Assembly: GCF_900156685.1 (NCBI RefSeq)
Contig: NZ_FTOJ01000008.1
Location: forward strand, 124,001-188,000
Length of the DNA: 64,000 nt
Direction of reading: 5' to 3'
DNA from: Chryseobacterium piscicola
Lineage (GTDB): Bacteria; Bacteroidota; Bacteroidia; Flavobacteriales; Weeksellaceae
Shown one piece after another: positions 41,683 through 49,947 of the stretch (position 1 is the first letter of the stretch; every line of letters begins with the position of its first letter). The notes beneath the pieces are model-generated. The model saw nothing but the letters and a program-made list of their open reading frames with translations. It did not search any database and was not told the origin of the DNA. A program made the translations under genes and the position numbers.

Positions 41683-42606
41683 TTAATTAAGGTCTACCTC
41701 GAAAGTAGTCAAATCTTGGAATTGTTTTATTCTTAAATAAACGTCTGCTTCTTGAACTTCTTTTATTCTTTCTGTTCCGAATTTTTCTACAGTGAAAGAT
41801 GCCATTGCAGAGCCAACAATTAGCCCAGATTTCATCGTTTCAAAATCAAATTTTCCTTTTTTAGCCAAATAAGCAGCAAAACCACCTGCAAAAGTATCCC
41901 CAGCTCCAGTTGGATCAAAAACTTCTTCCAAAGGTAGTGCAGGGACAGCAAAGATTTTGTTTTCACCGAATAAAAGTGCGCCGTGCTCACCTTTTTTGAT
42001 GATGACGTATGAAGGCCCCATTTCGTGGATTTTTTTAGCAGCTTTTACCAAAGAATATTCTCCTGAAAGTTGTCTTGCCTCTTCGTCATTAATGCTGATA
42101 ACATCTGTTTTTGCAATCATCAATTTTAGAGTGTCCATTGCAGAATCCATCCAAAAATTCATCGTGTCAAGAATTGTTAATTTTGGGCGGTTATTCATTT
42201 TTTCTAAAACTGAAAGCTGAACACCAGGGTGAAGGTTTCCTAATAGTAAAACTTCTGCATCCTGCATAGAATCTGGAATTTTTGGGTCAAAGTTTTCTAA
42301 AACATTCACTTCAGTGGCCAAAGTATCTCTGGTATTTAAATCATTGTGGTATTTACCAGACCAAAAGAAAGTTTTCCCGTCTTTTACAATTTCTATTCCT
42401 TCGATATTTACATCTCTATTGGTAAACATATCAAGATATTCCTGAGGGAAATCTCCACCTACAACAGACACAATCCCTGATTTTACGCCTAAAGTAGACG
42501 ATGTGATTGCTATGTATGTAGCTGCTCCTCCTAAGATTTTATCTGTTTTACCAAATGGTGTTTCAATTGCATCAAATGCTACACTTCCTACTACTAAAAG
42601 TTTCAT
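41683..42606 (-). CDS. PfkB family carbohydrate kinase
   Basis: This 307-residue ribokinase-superfamily enzyme has the N-terminal GGAATYIAITSSTLG substrate/lid region and the C-terminal signature DPTGAGDTFAGGFAAYL with the catalytic Asp and the GAGD anion hole. It phosphorylates a sugar or nucleoside with ATP in the cytosol; the sugar cannot be determined. In relatives it sits between gldD and surA, as here, so the position appears conserved, though the functional link is unknown. It is 29 bases downstream of gldD. Confidence 0.92.
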   Translation of the reverse strand: MKLLVVGSVAFDAIETPFGKTDKILGGAATYIAITSSTLGVKSGIVSVVGGDFPQEYLDMFTNRDVNIEGIEIVKDGKTFFWSGKYHNDLNTRDTLATEVNVLENFDPKIPDSMQDAEVLLLGNLHPGVQLSVLEKMNNRPKLTILDTMNFWMDSAMDTLKLMIAKTDVISINDEEARQLSGEYSLVKAAKKIHEMGPSYVIIKKGEHGALLFGENKIFAVPALPLEEVFDPTGAGDTFAGGFAAYLAKKGKFDFETMKSGLIVGSAMASFTVEKFGTERIKEVQEADVYLRIKQFQDLTTFEVDLN

Positions 42607-42635
42607 ATATTTTATGTGTTATTTTTTATAATTTA

Positions 42636-43193
42636 TTAATTTTTCCATTCAAAAGTATCAAGAATATGCACTAAATCTTTTTTGATGTAATCTACTGCAG
42701 GTGCTAGAGAATCTGGCTTTGGTCTTGAGTTGAAATATAGATAGGCTGTTACAAAATGTTTTGTACTATCGGTAGCATAAAACTGAATGTTGGCAGCAGT
42801 TTGGCCCTTGAGCTCATAAAAGTTTCCATAAACTTTTCTTTCCGGGTATTGAAAGGCTTTTGTATCAATAGAGCTTGCCTTCACGGTATGTCTGTAAACC
42901 ATTTTTTCGGCTTCAGCAACTTGGTCTGCAAAATTATTGTTTATTGGATAGTATGAAATGAAAACCTTTGCTTTCATTTTCGGATAATTAAGATAATACC
43001 AGCAAGGCCTTTTGGCATCACTAATATTGGCAAAATTTGAGTATTCAAAGCTGTAATTACAGTTTTTATCCATCTTTTGGTATTTTGGCGCAGGATATTC
43101 TAATCTTAATTCACCAAAAGGTTTAGGTGTAGCCTCCTTTCCACAAGAAAGCAGCACAACAGATGCAAAAACTAAACTGACTTTTTTAATCAT
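42636..43193 (-). CDS. gldD: gliding motility lipoprotein GldD
   Basis: The ATG complementing 43191-43193 (MIKKVSLVFASVVLLSCGKE) gives a 185-residue lipoprotein with lipobox VVLLSC. PKPFGELRLEYPAPKYQ, CNYSFEYSNFANI, KRPCWYYLNYPKMKAKVFISYY and the central PERKVYGNFYELKG are GldD features. GldD is needed for gliding and for T9SS-linked surface protein secretion in Flavobacterium and is kept in non-gliding Chryseobacterium. In gliding flavobacteria gldE usually lies just upstream; here mutY is the immediate neighbour and gldE is not visible. The promoter element is 5 bases before the ATG. Confidence 0.92.
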   Translation of the reverse strand: MIKKVSLVFASVVLLSCGKEATPKPFGELRLEYPAPKYQKMDKNCNYSFEYSNFANISDAKRPCWYYLNYPKMKAKVFISYYPINNNFADQVAEAEKMVYRHTVKASSIDTKAFQYPERKVYGNFYELKGQTAANIQFYATDSTKHFVTAYLYFNSRPKPDSLAPAVDYIKKDLVHILDTFEWKN

Positions 43194-43197
43194 TTTG

Positions 43198-43205
43198 CAA
43201 AAATA
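43198..43205 (-). promoter_or_regulatory. -7 element of gldD (leaderless type)
   Basis: On the minus strand TATTTTTG ends 4 bases before the gldD ATG, so the transcript would have almost no leader. Confidence 0.6.
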
Positions 43206-43237
43206 CAAATTAGATTTTAGATTTTGGGAGACAAATT

Positions 43238-44299
43238 TCAGTCTTTCAATGCGTTTTGAATATAATTTTCTAATGGTTTAGGAAATGAACGCTTTTGAGA
43301 ATCTTCAAAGTTTGAAATTATGATTTTTTTATCTTTTATTAAATCATTCCAACAAGATTCTGAAATGATTTCTGTATCAACAATTTCGATATTTAAATTT
43401 TTATGCGTTAGCTTATGATTTATGGTTTTTATATTCTTAATAAAAGGAACTAGTTCGGGTGAAATTTCGGGTAAAAATTCATATAATTTTTTCCATATAA
43501 AATCTTCGCCGCGTTGTTGAATTATAAATTGTCCGTTTCTATGTACAAAGTAATATTTAATAGAAAGATTTTCAATTTTTACTTTTTTTGTTTTTACCGG
43601 AAATTCCGAAACTTTACCAATTGAGTTGGCGATGCAGTCTTCTCTTACAGGGCAATCGCCACAGTTTGGATTTTTTGGTTTGCAGATTTCTGAGCCTAAA
43701 TCCATCATTGCCTGATTGAAATCTCCCATATTTTCAGACATGATTAAAAAAGCCAATTCTGAAAAATAATTGAATGCGTTGGTTTTAGAGATATCAAAAT
43801 TATCAGCAAATATTCTGCTCAAAACTCGGTAGAAGTTTCCGTCTACAGCAGGTCTTTTTTCACCAAAACAAATACTAGAAATGGCTGCCGCAGTATATTT
43901 CCCAACCCCTTTTAATGTTAAAATATCATCATAATCTGACGGAAATTTTCCTGAAAAGTCAGACATAATCTGTTTAGAAGCCTTATGAATATTAATTGCT
44001 CTTGAATAATATCCCAAACCCTTCCAATGAAGGATTACCTCGTTTTCATCAGCATCAGCTAATGTTTCAACGTTTGGAAATCTGTCTATAAATCTGTTGT
44101 AATGCCCTAAACCTTGCGCAATTCTGGTTTGTTGAAAGATAATTTCGCAAATCCAGATTTTGAAAGGATCTTTTGTGTTTCGAAAAGGTAAATCTCTGGC
44201 ATTTTTGGTGTACCAATTCTGGATTTTATTTCCGATATGAAGAAGGTTTGTGGAGTTGTTTGTTGGTTTCAAGTAAAGAATCTCTATTATAAAGTGCAA
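43238..44299 (-). CDS. mutY: A/G-specific adenine glycosylase
   Basis: MutY removes adenine mispaired with 8-oxoguanine. The 353-residue protein contains the helix-hairpin-helix LTLKGVGKYTAAAISSICFG followed by the catalytic Asp in AVDGNFYRVL. The [4Fe-4S] ligands are C-x6-C-x2-C-x5-C in CKPKNPNCGDCPVREDC. A C-terminal Nudix-like domain for 8-oxoG recognition follows (LSIKYYFVHRNGQFIIQQR). The Q in IIFQQTRIAQGLGHY matches the lesion-facing region. It lies directly upstream of gldD. The first ten residues before LKPTNN may be untranslated in other strains. Confidence 0.95.
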   Translation of the reverse strand: MHFIIEILYLKPTNNSTNLLHIGNKIQNWYTKNARDLPFRNTKDPFKIWICEIIFQQTRIAQGLGHYNRFIDRFPNVETLADADENEVILHWKGLGYYSRAINIHKASKQIMSDFSGKFPSDYDDILTLKGVGKYTAAAISSICFGEKRPAVDGNFYRVLSRIFADNFDISKTNAFNYFSELAFLIMSENMGDFNQAMMDLGSEICKPKNPNCGDCPVREDCIANSIGKVSEFPVKTKKVKIENLSIKYYFVHRNGQFIIQQRGEDFIWKKLYEFLPEISPELVPFIKNIKTINHKLTHKNLNIEIVDTEIISESCWNDLIKDKKIIISNFEDSQKRSFPKPLENYIQNALKD

Positions 44300-44500
44300 A
44301 TATACTTAATTGTAAAGTATAGGTTTGCTTTTAATAGAAGCAGGTGGTCACAAAATAGCAGTTGGTTTTTGTAATTTTATAAAAATAAATTAATTTTTGA
44401 ATATATCTGCATCTTACTCATTTCTGTTGTCGCCTTTGGTATCTGTCATTTTGCCATCTGAGACCTGAAAGTTTTTTTTTTCAATGATTTTATTTTTCCC

Positions 44501-44641
44501 TTAATAACCAAGAATAGAGTAGTTGTCTCTTAGACTGAAGTAATCATAATATTGATTAAATTCCTCATCAATAAATACGAGATTGCCTACATCTGAAACT
44601 TGATCTACAATTGCATTATCTATCTTTAAAAAGAGATTCAT
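44501..44641 (-). CDS. short ORF, 46 aa, uncertain
   Basis: A short frame 11 bases downstream of the patatin gene encodes MNLFLKIDNAIVDQVSDVG, then an acidic, Tyr-rich end (EEFNQYYDYFSLRDN). Composition looks protein-like and the spacing suits an operon, but no family is recognised. It may be a small protein or the remnant of a longer gene. The rest of the 44300-44652 gap shows nothing further. Confidence 0.35.
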   Translation of the reverse strand: MNLFLKIDNAIVDQVSDVGNLVFIDEEFNQYYDYFSLRDNYSILGY

Positions 44642-44652
44642 TAAAAAAAATA

Positions 44653-45444
44653 TCATAAAGGATGTTTTTTAATAAACAGACTTTCGTCATAGCTCTCCTT
44701 TGCTGCTTGATAACCAATTTGAAAAAGTTCGTCAATTTTGTTTTTTTTACGCTCGAAAGTTCCATAGCTTGAAAATTTTTGGGAACTGATGAGCCAATCG
44801 CAGTAATCGAATTTTATTTTTTCTACACGGTAAGATAAAAGGTCGTAAGAGCGTGATACAATAGCTTTTATAGATTTTAAGTCGTTGATATCTATGTTGT
44901 GAGGAGGTGAAACAAATACGCCAATTAGTTTATCGCATTCTTCGCGGATGATATCAGCCGGAAAATTATTTAATACACCTCCATCGCAAAACATTTCTTC
45001 TTTAATGATATAAGGAGTCGTGATTCCTGGAATAGAGCAGGAAGCAATAATTGCATCTACAATTTCAAATTCAGAATCAAAAATTTTCTGCGTTCCCGAA
45101 ACTAATTCGGTTGCGACAATTTTCACGTTTTTATCTAAATTTTTTATTTTTAAATCTCCAAAAATAGGTTTGAGATAATTTCTAAAAATTACAGAAGATA
45201 CCAATCCTGGCTGATTGAATGTGAAATGTTTCCAGTTGAAAAAATAGATAGAATTGAAAAAATCCAAAATTTCTTCTGGAGTTTTTCCTATTGCGTGAAG
45301 GCATCCAACGATTGACCCAGCGCTGCAACAAGATAAAATATCAATATTGATGTTTTTTTCTTCTAAAAACTTTAAAACCCCTGCATGAGCAATACCTTTG
45401 GTGCCTCCACCAGAAAGTACCAATCCTATTTTTTCTGAAACCAT
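44653..45444 (-). CDS. patatin-like phospholipase
   Basis: This 263-residue esterase has the oxyanion loop LVLSGGGTKGIAHAGVL, the nucleophile in SCCSAGSIVG and the catalytic Asp in FCDGGVLNNFP. The Ser elbow is normally G-x-S-x-G; here it is C-C-S-A-G, with the first Gly replaced by Cys. The Ser-Asp dyad itself is intact. No signal peptide is present, so it acts in the cytosol or at the inner membrane face, unlike the longer outer-membrane patatin-barrel proteins of Bacteroidetes. It likely hydrolyses phospholipid acyl chains. Confidence 0.9.
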   Translation of the reverse strand: MVSEKIGLVLSGGGTKGIAHAGVLKFLEEKNINIDILSCCSAGSIVGCLHAIGKTPEEILDFFNSIYFFNWKHFTFNQPGLVSSVIFRNYLKPIFGDLKIKNLDKNVKIVATELVSGTQKIFDSEFEIVDAIIASCSIPGITTPYIIKEEMFCDGGVLNNFPADIIREECDKLIGVFVSPPHNIDINDLKSIKAIVSRSYDLLSYRVEKIKFDYCDWLISSQKFSSYGTFERKKNKIDELFQIGYQAAKESYDESLFIKKHPL

Positions 45445-45504
45445 GATTTACAATTATCAATACTTGAGTTAAGACGGCTATTTTAGTATTAATTTAGACG
45501 AAAT

Positions 45505-45759
45505 CTAGCGATTACCACCACCTTGAGTATTGGGCGGAAGATTTTTATAATTGGTAGGTTTTTTTGTAGTGTCGATTTTAGATGTAGAAGAATCAGCCGG
45601 ATCTACAGATTCAGAATTGGCAACAGCGTTGTCTCCTATAGTGTTTTTAGTAGCATCTTTGTTGTGTTCTTCTTTAAATTCTTCTCGATTTTCTTTTTTA
45701 TCGGCGCAGCTTGTAGCACAAAAAAGCACAAGTAATGCCCCAAATAGTGTGTTTCTCAT
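45505..45759 (-). CDS. small lipoprotein, 84 aa
   Basis: A clear lipoprotein signal (LFGALLVLFCATSCADKKEN, Cys near residue 18) precedes a highly charged, probably disordered region (REEFKEEHNKDATKN; DPADSSTSKIDTTKKPTNY) ending in an Asn/Pro/Gly-rich tail. No fold or family is recognised. It lies 60 bases upstream of the patatin gene on the same strand. Confidence 0.65.
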   Translation of the reverse strand: MRNTLFGALLVLFCATSCADKKENREEFKEEHNKDATKNTIGDNAVANSESVDPADSSTSKIDTTKKPTNYKNLPPNTQGGGNR

Positions 45760-46168
45760 AATAAATAATTGTGTGGTTAATTATCCAAATATAAACATTT
45801 TATTAAAGTAATTATTAAAAAAAACAATTTTAATACATCTATTAATAGGGTGTAATCTTGGGAAAATGCTGAAAATGAAAATTCCCAAAATGATTTTTAG
45901 GATTTATTTTATATAAATTCTAGTTTTCTATAGTTAATGATTTTGTTTAAATAAGATTGTGACCCGGTTGTGAGCAACTGTATCTTCTCTTATTTAAGGA
46001 TTATTATGAAATGTGATTTTAATTAAAAAAAATAATGAAACAATTTATTAACTATTAATTAGATATAATAAGTCTTGAAATAACATATTTTAATAAAACA
46101 GCCTCTAAATTTCGATTTAGAGGCTATGATTTATAAAAAGCAATACTTACTTGCCCATTATTTGTAGA
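45760..46168. other. gene-free region with UUCG-loop terminator
   Basis: About 400 AT-rich bases without a plausible gene. At 46100-46125 an 11-base perfect stem (AGCCTCTAAAT/ATTTAGAGGCT) is capped by TTCG; it probably ends the P5C dehydrogenase transcript. Confidence 0.6.
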
Positions 46169-47794
46169 TTATCCTAAATAAGGATATTTATAATCTTTAG
46201 GAGAAACAAAAGTTTCTTTTATAGATCTTACAGAAGTCCATCTTAGTAAGTTCATTTTAGAACCAGCTTTATCATTGGTTCCTGAAGCTCTGCCACCTCC
46301 GAAAGGTTGCTGGCCAACAACTGCACCGGTTGGTTTATCGTTGATATAGAAGTTTCCTGATGCATTTTCCAACGCTTTGAAAGCTTCGTTTACAGCGTAA
46401 CGATCTTGTGAAAATACTGAACCCGTTAATGAATAAGGCGAAGAAGAATCAACTACTTTTAAAGTTTCTGCCCAATCTTTATCTTCGTAAACGAAAACAG
46501 ATAAGATAGGCCCGAAAATTTCTTCCACCATACTTTCGTACTGAGAATCTGTAGTTTCAATAACGGTTGGGTATACAAACCAACCTTTAGAATCATCAGT
46601 TTTACCACCGATTACAACATTTGCTACACTTGAGGCATTGGCTCTGTCAATATACCCTTTACATTTTTCGAAAGAGTTTTTATCGATTACCGCATTCACA
46701 AAGTTGGAAGGATCTTCCGGAGAACCTACTTTTATTGAAGCAATCTGTGTTTCCATTACTTTTTTTACATCTGCCCAAAGAGACTGAGGAATATAAGCTC
46801 TAGAAGCTGCAGAACATTTTTGTCCTTGATATTCGAAAGAACCTCTTACCAAAGCAGTTGCAACAGCTTCTACATTTGCAGACGGGTGAGCGATTACAAA
46901 GTCTTTTCCACCTGTTTCTCCCACAATTCTAGGGTATGTTCTGTAGTTATGTATATTGTCACCAATCATTTTCCACATACCTTGGAAAACTTTTGTAGAA
47001 CCGGTAAAGTGAAGCCCTGCAAAATCTCTGTGTGCCAAAACTTTGTCAGCGGTTTCTTTTCCGTCTGTAAAAATCATATTAATGACACCAGCAGGAAGAC
47101 CAGCTTCTATTAAGACATCCATTATTACTTTTGCAGAATAGATTTGTTTGTCTGAAGGTTTCCAAACTACTACGTTTCCAAGCATTGCCATACAAGTCGG
47201 CAAGTTTCCTGAAATTGCTGTAAAGTTGAATGGAGTTACTGCAAAACAAAACCCTTCTAATGGTCTGTATTCTACTCTGTTCCAGATTCCTGCGTCAGAG
47301 ACCGGTTGCTCAGAATACATTTCTGTCATAAATTCTACATTGAATCTCAAGAAATCGATGAATTCACAAGCTGCATCAATTTCAGTTTGATGAACATTCT
47401 TAGACTGTCCTATCATTGTTGCTGCATTGATTACGTCTCTGTAAGGACCTGCCAATAAATCAGCCGCTTTTAAGAAAATTGCCGCACGGTGTTCCCATCC
47501 AAGTTCGTTCCATTGTTTTTTTGCTGCTAAAGCAGAAGTGATGGCGTCATCTACATGCTGCATGGTTCCTTTGTGATAAAAACCGAAATCATGTGCATGA
47601 TTTTGTGGAGACTGAAGTTTTACAGTATCACCTGTTTTCACTTCTTTACCATTGATTACCATTGGTATTTCTATCTTTTCTGCCCACATTTTTTTGTACG
47701 TTGCAAGAAGAGATTTTACTTCTGCTGATCCCGGTTCGTAAGAAGTTACTGGCTCATTTACTGCAAATGGTACTTGCGAAATTGCTTTTGACAT
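46169..47794 (-). CDS. pruA: L-glutamate gamma-semialdehyde (P5C) dehydrogenase
   Basis: The 541-residue aldehyde dehydrogenase oxidises glutamate semialdehyde to glutamate with NAD, the second step of proline catabolism. The catalytic Cys is in YQGQKCSAASRAYIP, the general-base Glu in RIVGETGGKDFVIAHP, and the NAD fold in LHFTGSTKVFQGM. Length and the PLEGFCFAVTPFNFTAISGNLP segment fit stand-alone P5C dehydrogenases rather than bifunctional PutA. Proline dehydrogenase is not adjacent. Monocistronic with its own terminator. Confidence 0.95.
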   Translation of the reverse strand: MSKAISQVPFAVNEPVTSYEPGSAEVKSLLATYKKMWAEKIEIPMVINGKEVKTGDTVKLQSPQNHAHDFGFYHKGTMQHVDDAITSALAAKKQWNELGWEHRAAIFLKAADLLAGPYRDVINAATMIGQSKNVHQTEIDAACEFIDFLRFNVEFMTEMYSEQPVSDAGIWNRVEYRPLEGFCFAVTPFNFTAISGNLPTCMAMLGNVVVWKPSDKQIYSAKVIMDVLIEAGLPAGVINMIFTDGKETADKVLAHRDFAGLHFTGSTKVFQGMWKMIGDNIHNYRTYPRIVGETGGKDFVIAHPSANVEAVATALVRGSFEYQGQKCSAASRAYIPQSLWADVKKVMETQIASIKVGSPEDPSNFVNAVIDKNSFEKCKGYIDRANASSVANVVIGGKTDDSKGWFVYPTVIETTDSQYESMVEEIFGPILSVFVYEDKDWAETLKVVDSSSPYSLTGSVFSQDRYAVNEAFKALENASGNFYINDKPTGAVVGQQPFGGGRASGTNDKAGSKMNLLRWTSVRSIKETFVSPKDYKYPYLG

Positions 47795-47923
47795 ATCGTT
47801 GTATTGTTTAATTTTTGCTTTTTACAAATTTACAACATTTAAAATTTATGATGAAAGATTGTGGATGGTGAATTTTTCTTTGAAATTGAATTATGAAGAT
47901 GCCAACAAAATTTCCAATGTAAG

Positions 47924-48052
47924 TTAAGCTACATTTAGATAAATGTTTTTTTTACTATCAAATTCGTCTATTGTTTTGTAATTTAGTGTGTTATGTCTTC
48001 TTTTTTTGTTGTACAAGATTTCAATATATTCAAAGATTTCCAATTTCTTTTT
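47924..48052 (-). pseudogene. C-terminal relic of an IS3-family transposase
   Basis: The minus strand reads KKLEIFEYIEILYNKKRRHN followed by TLNYKTIDEFDSKKN and a stop at 47924-47926. The Y-I-E-x-x-YN-x-KR-x-H-x-TL-x-Y pattern is the conserved C-terminal end of IS3/IS150 integrase-core (OrfB) proteins. Only about 42 codons survive; DDE residues and inverted repeats are missing. The relic abuts the topoisomerase stop codon, so the insertion or its deletion ended just past that gene. Confidence 0.75.
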
Positions 48053-48056
48053 TTTC

Positions 48057-49163
48057 TCACATCTTCTCTGTTTCCAAAATTTTCAGAACTAGTTTTTCTT
48101 CTTTAGTTAAATCTGCTTTACCATCATTTTCTTCAATAATTTCGAGCTCATCTAGATATTTTTTGATAGAATTATTTTCATACAAATTGATGACTAAAGG
48201 ATGAACGTAGTATTTTCGGCAAACTGTGCTTGTATTACCAAGATGTTCTGCAACAATATCAAGAGCAGCTTTTACTTTCTTTTTGTATTGTAAATTGTTT
48301 TCGGCATAGCCGATTTCTTTGAAAGCAATCAAAGCATTCACCGTTCCAGACCAAGTTCTGAAATCTTTAGCCGTAAAATCTTCGCCACTAATTTCTTTAA
48401 TATAATCATTTACCATTCCCGAATCTACAGAATGTCTTTTGCCAACGTCATCAATATATTGAAAAAGTTCTTTCCCTGGGATCTCTTTGCATTTCATAAT
48501 TAGTTTTGCCAATCTTTTACTTTTTAGATTAACATTATGAAATACTCCTTTTTTGCCTTTAAATGAGAAATTAATTTTTTGCCCTACTACTTTTACGTGC
48601 TTCTCCTTTAAAGTGGTTAATCCAAAAGAACCATATAGTTTTTCATAAATAGTATTTCCTATACGGATGTTTGTACGTTGCATTAAACTGACAATCAGTG
48701 CCAGCATCTTCTTTTTTTCAAAATTCTTTAAAGCTAGGTCTTTTTCAAGCTGTAGACGTATTTCAGGCAAAGTATATCCGAATTTTAGCATCCTGTAAAA
48801 CTTCGTATGATTTCTCAAAGCACTCCAAAGCGAATGATAGCGGTACTGTTTTCTTTTTTTTGCATCAAATCCTGTTGCCTGAAGATGACCATTGCCTAAA
48901 GCACAAATCCATACATTTTCCCAAGCTGGAGGGATTACCAAAGCATTAATCCGCTTGATTTCTGCCTTGTCATTTATTTTTTTTCCATCTTTGAAATAAT
49001 GATATTTTTTCCCGCGCCTACGTCGAATAATACCTGAAGAATCTTCTGCGTCTGAAGTGTAAATAAGATTTACGGCCTTCGCAGAAGCCACCGGATCTTT
49101 CATTATTTTGATAATCTTGGAAGGTTTTAGATGAGAAATGATTTCTAAATCTGAATTTTCCAT
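48057..49163 (-). CDS. DNA topoisomerase IB (poxvirus-type)
   Basis: I use the ATG complementing 49161-49163 (MENSDLEIISHLKPSKI), giving 368 residues. The enzyme relaxes supercoils via a 3'-phosphotyrosine. The N-terminal domain shows GIIRRRRGKKYHYFKDGKKI and IPPAWENVWIC. The catalytic domain shows FSFKGKKGVFHNV, the RTWSGTVNALIAF region and the nucleophile Tyr in STVCRKYYVHP. This family is scattered in bacteria and related to poxvirus enzymes; its role is accessory to topoisomerase I. A small lipoprotein gene lies 10 bases upstream. The C-terminus (KADLTKEEKLVLKILETEKM) ends next to the IS3 relic but looks complete. Confidence 0.92.
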   Translation of the reverse strand: MENSDLEIISHLKPSKIIKIMKDPVASAKAVNLIYTSDAEDSSGIIRRRRGKKYHYFKDGKKINDKAEIKRINALVIPPAWENVWICALGNGHLQATGFDAKKRKQYRYHSLWSALRNHTKFYRMLKFGYTLPEIRLQLEKDLALKNFEKKKMLALIVSLMQRTNIRIGNTIYEKLYGSFGLTTLKEKHVKVVGQKINFSFKGKKGVFHNVNLKSKRLAKLIMKCKEIPGKELFQYIDDVGKRHSVDSGMVNDYIKEISGEDFTAKDFRTWSGTVNALIAFKEIGYAENNLQYKKKVKAALDIVAEHLGNTSTVCRKYYVHPLVINLYENNSIKKYLDELEIIEENDGKADLTKEEKLVLKILETEKM

Positions 49164-49173
49164 ATTGATTAAA

Positions 49174-49341
49174 TTATGAGTTTTTACCCTTCGAGAATAA
49201 CCATAGAATAACACCGATAATACCTACAGCAACTATAATTCCCCACCACATTCCGGCTTTGAAGATTGTTTCAATAGCTTCACAACTCGTTAATAGCATT
49301 AAACTAAAGAGAGACATACATAAGAAACTTAGCTTTTTCAT
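49174..49341 (-). CDS. small lipoprotein/membrane protein, 55 aa
   Basis: The short gene encodes MKKLSFLCMSLFSLMLLTSC (lipobox TSC), EAIETIFKAGMWWG and one membrane helix IIVAVGIIGVILWLFSKG. Very similar short proteins occur across flavobacteria, sometimes mislabelled phosphatidate cytidylyltransferase. The function is unknown; a lipid anchor plus a C-terminal helix is unusual. It is 10 bases upstream of the topoisomerase IB gene and co-transcribed with it. Confidence 0.8.
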   Translation of the reverse strand: MKKLSFLCMSLFSLMLLTSCEAIETIFKAGMWWGIIVAVGIIGVILWLFSKGKNS

Positions 49342-49385
49342 AATAATTTAATTTTTGATGTTTATATATTTGAAGATTCTTTTTG

Positions 49386-49823
49386 TTAAACCCTTTGTTT
49401 GTCGGGCTTCCAATTTTTTATTGACTTTTTAATATTATCTCCTGATAGATTTTCTTTCAAAGCTTTTTCAAGAAGAATTTTGAATTCATCATCATAAGCA
49501 AATCTTAAAGCTGCAATCTGGCTGAAACTCAGTTTGTCTTCTACATCATCTGATCTTTTGTTGAACAACTCAAAATATCTTTGCTTAAATTCCAGTTGTA
49601 CTAAGCGATTTTGCAATACCAATGCGTAATGTTGACGCACCATAATAGCCAAATAAGTAAGCAGAAATACAAGAATTGAAAATAATACCCAAATCAGCTG
49701 ATGTTTCCAATCATTAAAAACTTTATAGATTCCAAATCCTAGTAAAAAAAATACGATAGGGAGAAAAATAAAATGATGGGGAGTATAAAATTTTCGATGA
49801 TTTTGGTAATTCTGCTTTTTCAT
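49386..49823 (-). CDS. DUF6526 family membrane protein
   Basis: I use the ATG complementing 49821-49823 (MKKQNYQNHRKFYTPHHFIF), giving 145 residues; the longer frame overlaps the divergent gene's promoter. Two membrane helices (FLPIVFFLLGFGIYKVF and LIWVLFSILVFLLTYLAIMV) are followed by a helical cytosolic region (LEFKQRYFELFNKR; SFSQIAALRFAYDDEF). KQNY-x-NH-x-xF-x-PHHF is, as I recall, the signature of DUF6526. Function unknown. It is divergent from the aminopeptidase P gene. Confidence 0.8.
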   Translation of the reverse strand: MKKQNYQNHRKFYTPHHFIFLPIVFFLLGFGIYKVFNDWKHQLIWVLFSILVFLLTYLAIMVRQHYALVLQNRLVQLEFKQRYFELFNKRSDDVEDKLSFSQIAALRFAYDDEFKILLEKALKENLSGDNIKKSIKNWKPDKQRV

Positions 49824-49947
49824 AAATAAAGCATTACAATAATCTTTCCAAAACGTTTTCTTGTGGTATATCATGTAATTTAAAACAGATAAAATTGATT
49901 TGGTTTTAAGCAAAATTTGTAACTTTCGGTCTTTAAAATTGATAAAA

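Noticed and set aside
45841..45900. Third copy of the dispersed repeat
   Set aside because: Only a short AAATGAAAATTC match on the opposite strand; too little to separate from chance.
49164..49214. Longer N-terminus of topoisomerase IB
   Set aside because: The extra in-frame codons overlap the upstream small lipoprotein gene; MENSDLEI is the better start.
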